From: Omphiscola glabra
Lineage: Eukaryota > Mollusca > Gastropoda > Lymnaeidae
Direction: 5' to 3'
DNA: 64,000 bases
Assembly (NCBI GenBank): GCA_964017045.1
Contig: OZ024802.1
Coordinates: 7,796,413-7,860,412, forward strand
Shown: positions 10,783-21,779 of the stretch, in pieces
Layout of the letters: each line of letters starts with the position of its first letter
How positions within the stretch are numbered: position 1 is the stretch's first letter
The notes under the pieces: model-generated
The model's database searches: none
Told to the model about the DNA's origin: nothing
What the model saw: only the letters and a program-made list of their open reading frames with translations
Made by a program: the position numbers and the translations under genes

Positions 10783-11934
10783 ATGAATTTCAAGAATGGA
10801 AGTGCTATTGAGACAAAATGTAGAAGTTATATTAATGAGGATTTTCTAAATAAATCTAGTGCTACGGCGTCTGATTGTATTTATCAGAACACGACAGGTA
10901 GACCTGAAACCGACAAGCAAAGTTCAGACATCATCGTCAGCGATGAAATGAGAAAAGTTATTATGAAAATTCTCATGTACGCCGTGACGCCGAGTATCTC
11001 CGTGTTAGGAATCATCGGCAACGTCCTAAGTATCATGATACTACTGAAGCACGGAATGGTTAAAAGTTCCAGCATTTTATTGTTTACTTTAGCAGTAGCC
11101 GATATCGTATATCTTGTCTCGTTCAACAACGTCCCGAAAATCATTTACGAAACTTCGGACGAGATTGGCTTTCGGGGATTTTCGGAAACCACAAGTTCAG
11201 CTCTCGTGGTCATCTACTCCGTCTTCGTGACGTTGGACTTCTCCTCCAGCCTCGTCTCACTGACCATGCCAATGTTGATAACGCTGGAGAGGCTGGTCGC
11301 TATTTTCATCCCTATGAAATGCTCCCGCATCGCGACTCCGAAAAGAACGTGGGCTGCCGTTGTAGTAGTGGTGCTGTATTCACTGGCTCTCTTCGTGTAC
11401 CCCAACTTCTGGTACCAGCTACGCTTCGAATGGCACGATGACTTAAATGTGTCCACCGTTTACAGAGTTTTCTCCCCATTGCACACGAGAGACGCTGTGG
11501 CTGTGAGGGTCATCGAAGACATGTGCGTCTACTCCATCAGCGTGATCCCTCCTTTGTTCACGGTTGCTGGGTGCATCGTAATCTCGGTCAAGGTCAAACT
11601 CGTGTCCATCCAACGGAAAAAGATGACGTCAAAGGAGGTGTCCTCCAACAGAACCACGAAGATGCTGCTTGCGGTTTGTGCAGTCTACACGGTGACCTGC
11701 GCCATCTTGACCGTCCCCATTAACGTGCCGGTCATTTCATACGGTCCCTTTTCGGAGACACACCCTTCTAACGTCGCCATCGTCATGTACCAGGTGATGA
11801 ACATTTTTATTTGTATCAACAGTTCATGTAACTTTATCATCTACGTGGGACTCAACAAAAATTTCAGGAAAACTTTCAAAGAACTCTTTACCTCTAAAAA
11901 CAATATTTCCAAACATAGGAATAAGAATCTTTAA
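10783..11934 (+). CDS. Rhodopsin-family 7TM receptor, molluscan chemoreceptor/FMRFamide-receptor-like
   Basis: Intact 383-residue receptor in a single coding exon. The N-terminal domain (about residues 1-58) carries glycosylation sequons at N5, N23 and N36. Seven hydrophobic segments lie at about 62-88, 97-118, 138-170, 190-208, 246-272, 292-316 and 331-355. TM1 has GN at 79-80 and TM2 has LAVAD with D107. The TM3 end is ER (169-170) in place of DRY. TM4 starts near W190, TM5 has PP at 256-257, and TM7 ends NFIIY (350-354) in place of NPxxY. The helix-8-like segment NFRKTFKELF follows. The Cys pair usually linking TM3 and extracellular loop 2 is absent, and TM6 lacks the CWxP core. Such features occur in lineage-expanded invertebrate chemoreceptors, often annotated as FMRFamide-receptor-like. 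It acts in the plasma membrane, presumably through a G protein; the ligand is unknown. The exon is distinctly GC-richer than its surroundings. The start chosen is the first ATG after the splice acceptor. Confidence 0.9.
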   Translation: MNFKNGSAIETKCRSYINEDFLNKSSATASDCIYQNTTGRPETDKQSSDIIVSDEMRKVIMKILMYAVTPSISVLGIIGNVLSIMILLKHGMVKSSSILLFTLAVADIVYLVSFNNVPKIIYETSDEIGFRGFSETTSSALVVIYSVFVTLDFSSSLVSLTMPMLITLERLVAIFIPMKCSRIATPKRTWAAVVVVVLYSLALFVYPNFWYQLRFEWHDDLNVSTVYRVFSPLHTRDAVAVRVIEDMCVYSISVIPPLFTVAGCIVISVKVKLVSIQRKKMTSKEVSSNRTTKMLLAVCAVYTVTCAILTVPINVPVISYGPFSETHPSNVAIVMYQVMNIFICINSSCNFIIYVGLNKNFRKTFKELFTSKNNISKHRNKNL

Positions 11935-11954
11935 GATGAAGATCCCAGTCGATA

Positions 11955-12115
11955 ACAGGAAAAACAAATTTTGGGGGGTTGAGGGTGGTGCTGAAAATTA
12001 AATATAATGATTGTCATCGGCAACGAGTCTATCTGCTAAGTTTCAGCTCAACATGTTGACGGGAAGTGAATCAACTAGCGTCCGAAGATTTTGCCAGCCA
12101 GCCACCCAACAAGCC
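11955..12115 (+). repeat. Dispersed repeat family C, partial copy in the receptor's 3' flank
   Basis: It matches about 8440-8580: ATCGGCAACGAGTCTAT, GTTGACGGGAAGTG, GCGTCCGAAGATTTTGCC and then CCAGCCAGCCACCCA. It begins about 20 bases after the receptor stop codon, so the 3' UTR must run through it or be very short. Confidence 0.65.
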
Positions 12116-12199
12116 ATGAAGAGAGGTGAAATTAATATACACGATTTAAAAATAGTAACATCACGTAATGTAGTGTGATGTTTTTCGGTTGAATCTTAT

Positions 12200-13436
12200 A
12201 GTAACTACTAGGACCTAAAGTAACTACTAGCACCTAAAGTAACTACTAGGACCTAAAGTAACTACTAGGACATAAAGTAACTACTAGGACCTAAAGTAAC
12301 TACTAGGACCTAAAGTAACTACTAGGACCTAAAGTAACTACTAGGACCTAAAGTAACTACTAGGACCTAAAGTAACTACTAGGACCTAAAGTAACTACTA
12401 GGACCTAAAGTAACTACTAGGACCTAAAGTAACTACTAGGACCTAAAGTAACTACTAGGACCTAAAGTAACTACTAGGACCTAAAGTAACTACTAGGACC
12501 TAAAGTAACTACTAGGACCTAAAGTAACTACTAGGACATAAAGTAACTACTAGGACCTAAAGTAACTACTAGGACCTAAAGTAACTACTAGGAACTAAAG
12601 TAACTACTAGGACCTAAAGTAACTACTAGGACCTAAAGTAACTACTAGGAACTAAAGTAACTACTAGGACCTAAAGTAACTACAAGGAACTAAAGTAACT
12701 ACTAGGAACTAAAGTAACTATTAGGACCTAAAGTAACTAAAAGGACCTAAAGTAACTACTAGGACCTAAAGTAACTACTAGGACCTAAAGTAACTACTAG
12801 GACCTAAAGTAACTACTAGGACCTAAAGTAACTACTAGGACCTAAAGTAACTACTAGGACCTAAAGTAACTACTAGGACCTAAAGTAACTACTAGGACCT
12901 AAAGTAACTACTAGGACCTAAAGTAACTACTATGACCTAAAGTAACTACTAGGACCTAAAGTAACTACTAGGACCTAAAGTAACTACTAGGACATAAAGT
13001 AACTACTAGGAACTAAAGTAACTACTAGGACCTAAAGTAACTACTAGGACCTAAAGTAACTACTAGGACCTAAAGTAACTACTAGTACCTAAAGTAACTA
13101 CTAGGACCTAAAGTAACTACTAGTACCTAAAGTAACTACTAGGACCTAAAGTAACTACTAGAGCCTAAAGTAACTACTAGGAACTAAAGTAACTACTAGG
13201 AAATAAAGTAACTACAAGTAACTAAAGTAACTACTAGGAACTAAAGTAACTATTAGGACCTAAAGTAACTACAAGGAACTAAAGTAACTACTAGGACCTA
13301 AAGTAACTACTAGGACCTAAAGTAACTACTAGGACCTAAAGTAACTACTAGGACCTAAAGTAACTACTAGGACCTAAAGTAACTACTAGGACCTAAAGTA
13401 ACTACTAGGACCTAAAGTAACTACTAGGATCTAAAG
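12200..13436. repeat. 1.24-kb 18-bp minisatellite, about 69 copies
   Basis: The unit is AAGTAACTACTAGGACCT. Most copies are identical. Variants (GGAACT, GGACAT, CTACAAGG, CTAGTACC) cluster around 12590-12760 and 13000-13270 and are repeated, suggesting slippage or unequal exchange spreading variants. In-frame TAA and TAG triplets exclude coding. Confidence 0.97.
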
Positions 13437-14299
13437 GGAGTGCCTAAACTTTCAGACTGCGTAAACCTTTAATTAAATCCTTTTAAAACAGTATCCTTTG
13501 AAGTTTAGGCTAAGCCTTTTGTATAATTTTTATATCTTTGCGATTGCTACATTAAATAGAAGCGTTTGTTTCAATGTTTATCTTTTCTATTCAAGAGCCC
13601 ACAAGCCTGAACTTAAATATGTCGTTGACACATTTTGAGGGTATTCTCTACCAATGTTATCCAAAAGTCATTAAAAGCTTTTTGAAAATGTCGCAAAAAG
13701 TGTTGAAATAAGTTACCATCCTTTTTTTTGTTTGCATCCTTGCATAGATCTGTGATTCTCTTTTAAATTGATCGATGAATGATGTTTATGTGTAAATTCG
13801 ATAATGTTTTGTGAATTTTTCTTTAAAAAATGGTAATTTTTGTGATTTGTTTAGCCTCCTTTGGTAGAATGTGAAAATTTTTACAAAATGCCATCTTTAC
13901 CACACTAAATGACAATAGTTTAATTTTCCATACTCTTGAAAAAAAAATGCTTTTGTTTTCTGTATAGTCTTGCGTAAATATTGTAAAGGAAATGAGTGCA
14001 GGTGACATACATTTTACGATAATGACTCATAAATTTGGGTCTTTGCCATTTCATGAAAGGTAAGCAGATAATTTTTTTTGATATAGCAGTACTTTGTTAA
14101 TAATGGCTATAAAGTCATATATTTCATGTCCCCATTCTTAAAATTCTTAGATCTTTTATCTGAAACACTCGAACATGTTTTTGGTTTAGTTTGAAATATT
14201 GGTTTTGAGTAGCTACTAACAGGAAAGTATTTGGAAAAAAATTAAAACTTATGAAAACTCTTTCAAAAACGTATTTTGCTTTAACATGTGGTCTACTAG
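13437..14299. other. AT-rich non-coding stretch
   Basis: No gene seen; the two short minus-strand frames here (13823-14008 and 14124-14306) have the Phe/Ile/Lys-rich composition of chance frames. Confidence 0.5.
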
Positions 14300-14665
14300 T
14301 AGTCATTTGAGTGTATCAGTAATCAATAGAGTTTAGCAGGAATCAATAAAGTTCATCCGTATTCAACAGAATGTATGAAATTCAAAAAAGTTTTTAATGA
14401 AACATTACAATCTATGAGGAATCATTAAAATGTATCAGGAATCAATAGATTGTACTTGGAATCAATAGGATTTTTCAGGAACTAGTAGAACGTATCATAA
14501 CTTATCAGGAAACGTTAGAATGTATCAGGAATCAAGAGATTGTGTCAGGTATCAAGATAGAGTGTACCCGTAATCAATAGAACATGTCAGGAATAAATAG
14601 AATGTATCAGATAGCAATAAAGTTGATCAGATATCATTGGAATGTATCAGAAATCAATGAAACAT
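14300..14665. repeat. Degenerate about 22-bp tandem repeat
   Basis: Copies resemble ATGTATCAGGAATCAATAGA with many substitutions and length changes; an old, decaying array. Confidence 0.7.
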
Positions 14666-15220
14666 ACCAGTGAACCACCCCCCCCCCCCAACCCACGGAA
14701 TTACCGTTAACTATCAGACATATATTAAGAATCATGGGCTACTATAAAAAAACTACCGACAAGGGCTTGTATATATTAATATCTATATAAATCAACAGTA
14801 AAGTTTCACATAAATCTAAAGCAAAAAATATCAAAGAAAATAAGTAAACATCTCTCCCCTGCTAGGAGAGCTGCCAGCTTATATATATATATAGGGAGTA
14901 AGTTAAAACCCTCCAGAAAAAAAAATTCTAGAAATTACGTCACCTGATAGCATTATTTAAAACAAATAGACAGTATTCTAATGTAAACCACCTTTTCCCC
15001 TAATCAAAGGCTTAGTGGGGTTGGCACAGCACTACACATTGAATCGGTGACGTCAAGAACAAAATAAAAAGGGACCGATGAGTGGTTCACATAACAATAC
15101 GTTGAAGTAAAAAGTAGGAGAACACACTAGGCAATAACACGGTTCAAAGATTGTTTAACTAAGACCAAAGAATCAACCTTATGAAGAGAAAAAAACAACA
15201 ACTCATTTTCTTAAATCTCT
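14666..15220. other. Non-coding stretch
   Basis: No gene seen. It contains a short TA tract (14880-14893) and CRE-like TGACGTC at about 15048. Confidence 0.45.
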
Positions 15221-15345
15221 CGGTGTCTTGGTGCGAGCATAGCTGTTGGTTTCTTGGTACGCATATGGCTGTCGGTGTCTTGGTGCGAACATAGCTGTTG
15301 GTTTCTTGGTACGCATATGGCTGTCGGTGTCTTGATGCGCATATT
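15221..15345. repeat. 52-bp tandem repeat (about 2.4 copies) made of two related 26-bp halves
   Basis: Each 52-bp unit contains CGGTGTCTTGGTGCGA.CATAGCTGT and TGGTTTCTTGGTACGCATATGGCTGT, which are themselves homologous. This is an early two-level repeat. Confidence 0.8.
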
Positions 15346-15430
15346 ATTGATACGAGGAATTTATTTCTTCGTTGTCAATTGTAAAATATCTATAAGAATA
15401 TTTTTTTAAAATCTTGCTTAAGAAAAAAAT

Positions 15431-15557
15431 ATCTGACTTGCCTCAGACAACAATCAATAAGATCAATTTGACTATCTGACTTGCCTCAGACAACAATCAA
15501 TAAGATCAATTTGACTATTTGACTTGCCTTAGACAACAATCAATAAGATCAATTTGA
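15431..15557. repeat. 43-bp tandem repeat, 3 copies
   Basis: The unit starts ATCTGACTTGCCTCAGACAA and ends GATCAATTTGACT; copies are nearly identical. Confidence 0.9.
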
Positions 15558-15984
15558 GTGGATGGGACTCTTCAACATTGGATGGTGGCTTATCCAAGAA
15601 AAGGCACAACTCGAGTGGGCTGGACTCGTCAGCTTGAGATGTTGCCTTATCCAGGTTATTCTCCATAAAAACACATCACCCTGGTTTTGTGATTTTAGAG
15701 ATTTATGGCAAACGGATGCACAAACAATAATACATCTTAAACTTTAATTTCCAACGGGAAAGACACCGGAATTGTATGCTAAGTACGTTTTCTAAAATTT
15801 AAGAGTATATACTTTCATGATTCAACAATACCTTACTTTCACATTAGCCAGATTAGATGTACCATGCCTTAAATTGGAGGCCTACTGTCCTTTGGCATGT
15901 AACATTATTTAATCAATTATTCTAAGTTAATTGCTATCGTCCTTGTATCTGCCGATAGAAGCACGTCATGGTGTTTTAAGGAAC
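15558..15984. other. Non-coding stretch
   Basis: No supported gene; the 61-codon frame at 15562-15747 has no recognisable domain. Confidence 0.4.
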
Positions 15985-16125
15985 TCATGGCGTTGAACAG
16001 AATAAACAATGGTGTTTACAGAAACCTTAGTGTTTACATGGACAAAGGTGTTTACATAAACACTGGTGATGAACGGAAACAAAGGTGTTTACAGAAACAA
16101 TGGTGTTTACAAAAGCCATGGTGTT
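15985..16125. repeat. Degenerate 15-20-bp repeat (GGTGTTTACAGAAAC type)
   Basis: About seven related copies with variable spacing. Confidence 0.6.
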
Positions 16126-16502
16126 CTACACAAATTATTGGGGTGTTGGGTGGGATAAAGCTTTAGAGTAGATAAATTAGACTCAAACAATTTGTGTAAA
16201 TAAAACAATATATGTTCAGCTTTAATGATGATGTTACAAAATACAAATGGAAATATTTTGGCAAACGCCTTCATCTGTACAAAAAAAAAAACAACAACAA
16301 ACAAACAAAAAACCCAAAAACATTTAAATAAGTTTAAAATAAATTTACATAATATTTATTTACACGTATCTAACTAAAAAATTGAAAGTAATACGAATGG
16401 GTGCAAACAAAGACAAAAACAAAGTTAAGCAGTACGGAAAGGAAGTGGGTGGAAATAAAATTTAAAAAACAAAACAGGTAAAAGAAATGGCAGCCACGTA
16501 AA
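16126..16502. other. AT-rich non-coding stretch
   Basis: No gene seen. Confidence 0.5.
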
Positions 16503-16830
16503 ATTGTGGATTTGGTTTATACCGTGTGGAGTCCACGTACCAAATCTTGTTATTAATTTATTTTCCATGTCAATCCTATCCCGTTTATTACTTGTATACA
16601 GTATACCAGTAATTTCTACAATGTCTAAAATGCCATCATGGTTAGTACTATTGAAATGTTCGGAAATTGGACAAGGGCTTGTTTATTTATGTCATTGAGG
16701 TGTTTTCTAAAACGGTCGTAAAAAGCACGAGCTGTCTCTACTTCATATAATGTACCGAACTTTTAACAAAGGATGATGTAAATCACGTTGTGACTTGTGT
16801 ATGTAAAGTCACCTTTGATTCTAAATAAGG
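16503..16830 (-). pseudogene. Penelope-like element fragment: GIY-YIG endonuclease C-terminus
   Basis: The minus strand, read with one frame change near 16665, gives a GIY-YIG-like order. NVIYIILC and GTLYEVETARAFYDRF are followed by KHLNDINKQALV, then EHFNSTNHDGILDI and ENKLITRFGTWTPHGINQI. The H-F-N-x-x-x-H and E..L...FGT..PHG.N signatures are typical of the endonuclease domain that ends Penelope-like retroelement proteins. The frame change, an in-frame stop and the missing reverse transcriptase show a dead fragment. A related piece is at 46254-46460. Confidence 0.7.
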
Positions 16831-16975
16831 GAACGTGATCTTCTCAATTTCAGTCACGTGGGGTCACGTGTCACAGCGGCTACAGTTGCCACGTTTAGTG
16901 CCTACATGTGCTTTAACATAAATAAATAAGCCCTTTGTCCAGTTTCTCCTGAAAAGGTCAAAAAACAAACTGCCA

Positions 16976-17000
16976 ATATATATATATATATATATATATA
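16976..17000. repeat. (TA)n microsatellite
   Basis: Pure alternating TA run. Confidence 0.95.
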
Positions 17001-17590
17001 AATATTCTTCAACCCAAATGAGATTAACCTTGACATGATGACCAATACCCTGCTAAATGATTAAATTTATTAAATAACACTTTGAGTCCATTTCCAACAT
17101 CTCCCAAGACAATGATGTCAGTGAAGAGAAAAGACTGCATCCTTTGAGATTTAAATCATTGTCAAAATAAATGACTGTTACCAAGGGAAAACACTGTTGT
17201 AAGAGAAAAACTTTATATTTAAATCGGCGGTTATCTCCCCTTATGTACTATACACATTTTTTAAATAAAGCATGTCAGTGTCTATGATAGCCCATTATTA
17301 AGAAAACAACAACACTTTAACAAAGAACATTGTTGAGAATTCATTAAACAAAAAAACAAAACAAAACAAAAAATAACAAATAACAAAAAACCACTCAAAA
17401 TAGTTCATTAGGGGGATTGTTAAAAAAGTATTATTATTTTTGAGCGATAATATTTAGGAGTGCCACGAATAGTTAGTAAAAAAAAAATCTTTTATATAGT
17501 TGCTAAGAGACGTCATAGACCTGGGATTTAATTAACTTTTAGCTTCCCCCCTCTTCGCTTACTCTCGCGTAATCATGGTACTATGTAATT
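17001..17590. other. AT-rich non-coding stretch
   Basis: No gene seen. Confidence 0.5.
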
Positions 17591-17591
17591 T

Positions 17592-17757
17592 GTGTCCACA
17601 CAATGTACATAACCTATAGGCTTACATAATGTACATAACCTATAGACTTACATAATGTACACAACCTATATGCTTACATAATATACACAACCTATAGGCT
17701 TAGACAATGTACATAACCTATAGGCTTACACAATGTACACAACCTATAGGCTTAGTT
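17592..17757. repeat. 26-bp tandem repeat, 6-7 copies
   Basis: The unit is about CTTACATAATGTACATAACCTATAGG. Confidence 0.85.
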
Positions 17758-18699
17758 AACAATCATAATTTGTGTGTGTATTGGGGTGTAAAAAGGGGGG
17801 GGGGGGGGGATTTTAGACGATTTTTCGTTGTTTCCTTCTGGGGCTTCTTGGGGTTGAGTCTTTGGAAAGAAATTCCATGATAATCATTGTGAGAATAAAC
17901 AAGGGGAAAAGTATCTTTACATTGTGTACCTGACTGAAAGATGAATATTGACCGTAGGCCCACCAGCTGAAATACGAGTTGATTAAAAACTACGATTTTT
18001 GACAAATAAATTAAATTTAGACTAAATAGATTAATATTGAGCGTTTTTTTTTTACAAATCTGACAACTAACACTTGCTAAATGGATATCAGTTAAAGTCT
18101 GACAACTAACACATCTACTAAATTGATATCAATTTAAATCCATTTAAGATAGTCCTCAAAGTGTTCCATTAAAATATTTAAAATTAAAAATATTTTAAAA
18201 TATAATTATTTAATTAATTCAATTTACGTCCATGTAACTAGCAACACAGCCAGTGTAAGTATAAAATGTTACAAATGGTTTCTTTCATGTATTACATTCG
18301 TTTTATTAAAAATAAAAGAATAAAATACTTCTTTCCTCGTCACGATTCGTCCACCACATTTTTATAACCCTGTGTATTCGTTTGCTCTTGAGCGTGTCTG
18401 CCCAGGTTGACATTTAAAAATCAGAGCAATGCAAAATACACATAAGTATTTTTGTTATTACTTATCCCCCAAATTAATTATTAGCGTATGGTCAATGAAA
18501 CCCATAGGTTCAAGATATCGTAAATGCTTGCATTCAATTAATTCAGGAAAGATAGAGTACAGAAGTAAAGAAGTCACTAGTGGTTTTCATTACAATATTA
18601 TCCTCTTTCTTTTCTAAACTCTTCCCGACCCATTCTCATCCCATTTTCTCTGAAACCCAATTATCATCTCACTACTCTCCCTTTTATCTCAACTAAACA
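17758..18699. other. AT-rich non-coding stretch
   Basis: No supported gene. Contains a G-run (17796-17810) and a two-copy TCTGACAACTAACAC motif near 18058-18112. Confidence 0.45.
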
Positions 18700-19235
18700 A
18701 ATAACCATACACACCTCCCCAAATCTCCACTGTTCTCACCCACCATCTCTTCCTGTACTCACCCACCTCCTCTCCCTGTATTCACCCACATCCCCTTCCC
18801 TGTACTCCCGACATCCTCTTCCCTTTACTCCCCACACAATCCTCCCTGTGCTCCCCCAAATCATCCTCCCTGTACTCACCAGCCTCCTGTCCCTTGTACT
18901 CACTCACATTCTCTCCCTATACTCACCCCGATCCTCTCCCCTGTACTCACCCACCTCCTATCCCATGTCCTGACCCACCTCCTGTCCCTTGTACTCAACA
19001 ACACCCCATTTCCTGTACTCACCAACATTCCCTTCACTGTACTCTTCCACCTCCTCTTCCATGCACTTACCCACATCGTCTTCCCTGTACTCACCCACAT
19101 CCTCTTCCCTGTACTCCAGCAGCTCCTATTCCCTCCACTGAACCTTATCCTCTTCCTTGCACTCATCCCCATTCTCCCCCTGTACTCACCCACTTTCTCT
19201 CCCATGGACTTACCAACTCCTCTTCCCTCAACTCT
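18700..19235. repeat. Polypyrimidine-rich degenerate repeat (CCTCTTCCCTGTACTCACCC type)
   Basis: A strongly strand-biased C/T/A tract with a loose 22-24-bp period. The Pro/Thr/His-rich plus-strand frame and its minus-strand shadow follow from the repeat. Confidence 0.8.
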
Positions 19236-19261
19236 ATGCCTAACCTCGGGCTGATTATGTA

Positions 19262-19335
19262 TACCAGCATCGCTGTGGAGTCAGGTACTCATTTCTACCA
19301 GCATCGCTGTGGAGTCAGGTACTCATTTCTACCAC
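19262..19335. repeat. 34-bp direct duplication (2 copies)
   Basis: ACCAGCATCGCTGTGGAGTC through CTCATTTCT occurs twice in tandem. Confidence 0.9.
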
Positions 19336-19494
19336 ATTTTTAGCTTCTTATGACGTCAGATTTTCGAGAGATTATTTCCAATACATCAGAAATCGGACAG
19401 AACTCAAAGAAAATGGCATTTATTATGTTATACTTTTGTTATGTTTGAGTAGTCTACATTAGTCTAAATTAGTCTGCATTAATCTAAATAAGTC

Positions 19495-19628
19495 ATTGAC
19501 TGCCCTCAGCTGCATACTCGTGATTCCAAATGGCGCTACATTGACTGCCCTCAGCTGCATACTCGTGATTCCAAATGGCGCTACATTGACTGCCCTCAGC
19601 TGCATACTCGCGATTCCAAATGACGCTA
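19495..19628. repeat. 45-bp tandem repeat, 3 copies
   Basis: The unit begins CATTGACTGCCCTCAGCTGC and ends CCAAATGGCGCTA; copies are almost identical. Confidence 0.92.
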
Positions 19629-20065
19629 GTTAACTGAAAATAAGGGACCGAATATTCAAGACGTTTAAATAACTCACGGTTATTGATTTTTTTTCGCCCC
19701 TCGTCGGACGTGCGTTATCTTTCCCTGAAGCGAGCCGGACAAACCAGAGTTTGGTATCACTTAGTAACATAAATTCAGTGGCGAGATGGCGCATCTCGCT
19801 AACCGGAAGCGACAAGGGGCGCGGCAACCGACCAAACAAGACCCAAAATGTAAAACGACTTGTGCACAGATGTGTGGCGTGATTTTTTTTTAAAACGGAC
19901 ACACATTTGAAAAAATAATAATAATAATGTTTACTGTATCTACATAACGTCATGAAAAGAATCCGATTTCTGCTCTCTCGCGGCGTTTTTACTTTCATGA
20001 CAAAATGGGAAAAAGAAACAACAAAAAAAAACGTGTCGGTGCGCACAATGGTGGCCTGTGCGCTG

Positions 20066-20140
20066 ATTGGCTGAGGTGAAAGCGGAAGGACCCCTTGGGA
20101 TTAGAGGTATAAGTAGCACCCTCACGCGATGTAAATGGCG
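20066..20140 (+). promoter_or_regulatory. Candidate core promoter: inverted CCAAT box and TATA box
   Basis: CTGATTGGCTGAGG at 20064-20077 holds an inverted CCAAT box (ATTGG 20066-20070). GAGGTATAAGTAGC holds a TATA element (TATAAG 20108-20113) about 38 bases further on. Transcription would start near 20138-20145. The surrounding 19.7-20.4 kb is richer in CpG than its neighbours. No coding exon is evident just downstream, so the transcript is unknown. Confidence 0.4.
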
Positions 20141-20520
20141 ACGGCAGGCAACAAATAAGCTGCCTGTTTAAACAAGAATTTATTGAGTACGCCAGAGCAC
20201 GGTGGCATTGGGAATCTCTCTTGAGAAGATGGCGAGGGAGTGAACTGACCCGAGAGAGAGTGGGATGTCCGCCGCTGTTCATTTATTTTTAGCCATTTGA
20301 GACCGTGAAAAGGACAATGATTTCCTTGAAATGTCAAATTATCTTGCTTGCCGACTAAGGCGATCGTGCAAAACATTCCGTTTCTGTCTGAGCGTGTCTC
20401 TAATATGTTAACTAGGGAAGAAGAGAAATGTGCTGGAGATGTTGTTTTCCCCCTTCACTAATTATAAAGTAAATAATTATCAGTGCCTGAAATTCTGTAT
20501 GGGGATGTTATTTCTATCTG
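20141..20520. other. GC-richer unique stretch downstream of the candidate promoter
   Basis: No clear coding frame. The overlapping minus-strand frames here have no recognisable domain. It could be a 5' UTR or a non-coding first exon. Confidence 0.35.
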
Positions 20521-20521
20521 A

Positions 20522-20828
20522 GATCAAATGTTTTGTCTCACCACAAATGTTTTGTCTCACCACAAATGTTTTGTCTCACCACAAATGTTTTGTATCACCA
20601 CAAATGTTTTGTCTCAAAACAAATGTTTTGTCTCACTACAAATGTCTTGTCTCAACACATAAGTTTTATCTCACCACAAACGTTTTGTCTCACCACAAAT
20701 GTTTGACTCACCACAAATGTTTTATATCACCACCAATGTTTTGTCTAACCACAAAGGTTTTTCTCACCACCATGTTTTGTCTCACCACAAATGTTTTGTC
20801 TCACCACAAATGTTTTGTCTCACCACAT
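20522..20828. repeat. 19-bp minisatellite, about 16 copies
   Basis: The unit is TGTTTTGTCTCACCACAAA, with small indels in the middle. The period lets a Cys/Leu/Thr/Ser-rich frame run through without stops, so the apparent protein is an artefact. Confidence 0.93.
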
Positions 20829-21779
20829 TAGATAGACAAAACGCTAAACCAAACGTTTGACTTTGACATAGGTAATTAGTAATATCGATGATACAAAATT
20901 ATTCTCAATACATTTTAAAACGTTTTAAATGTCATGGCCTGACATAACAATGTCAGGATTTTAACAGTGTTTTTTTTTTCACTTCAAATATCCATCAAGG
21001 AAAAAAACAACTATCAATTAAAACACTAATGAAATATTTTTATATCTTGAGTAAATATTTTGTATTGTGCTAAAAAGTAATAAAACAACAACAAAGAAAT
21101 AGGAACAAACAGAAACAAGAGAAAATAGAACAACAGGAAACATAAGAAAATAGAAAAACAAGAAACAAAAGAAAATAGAGCAACTCCTATAAGCGAATCG
21201 AATTAGTTGATCTTGTTGCTCAATGGCCAAATCCCTGTGAATTACGCCCCCTTGTCTCACTTGTGTCCACCTCCTTGCAAGTTTAAACCTAGAAATAAAC
21301 TTAAGTCAACATGACGTTGATGGCCAGCCCAGTTGTGGATAAGCAGATATTCTTTTTTTTCAAAATCTTTTTTTTATTTGTTTGGTATTTTTTTTTTTTG
21401 GTTTTTGTCCAGTAGATTTAGGGCTACTCCGCGTGGACATGGCGTAAGCGAGCGCATTGATTTTACAATCTTGTTACGTCCCTAAATCCTGGCTTTAAAG
21501 TCAGTCTCAGAAAGATTTGATAAAATACTTTTCAAGTTCTTTACATTGATGAAATGAAAGGGAAAATAAAAGGGGGGAACAATTCTGATAAAGTGAGTGA
21601 CAAGATTGCAAGTAAAAAAAAGAATCTTAAAATAGTGAGAAAATAGTGAGACAATAGGGAGAAAAAAAAGAGAAAATAGTGAGAAAATAATGAGAAAACA
21701 AACTCTTCCTCATAAACGCTAATGCTACTTAATAAAGTCTACAGACAAATAGACAACATATTTAACTTTTTATGATATA
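20829..21779. other. AT-rich non-coding stretch
   Basis: No gene. Short AGAAACAA-type runs (21095-21180) and AATAGTGAGAAA repeats (21640-21695) occur. Confidence 0.5.

Noticed and set aside
10884..11723. Frames of 66-86 codons overlapping the receptor on both strands
   Set aside because: Shadows of the 7TM receptor coding sequence.
12200..13436. CRISPR-like regular array
   Set aside because: Repeats are directly adjacent with no unique spacers, and the genome is an animal's. It is a minisatellite. The same applies to every other array here.
18894..19343. Pro/His/Thr-rich 149-residue protein
   Set aside because: Reflects the pyrimidine-rich degenerate repeat; no domain and an imperfect period.
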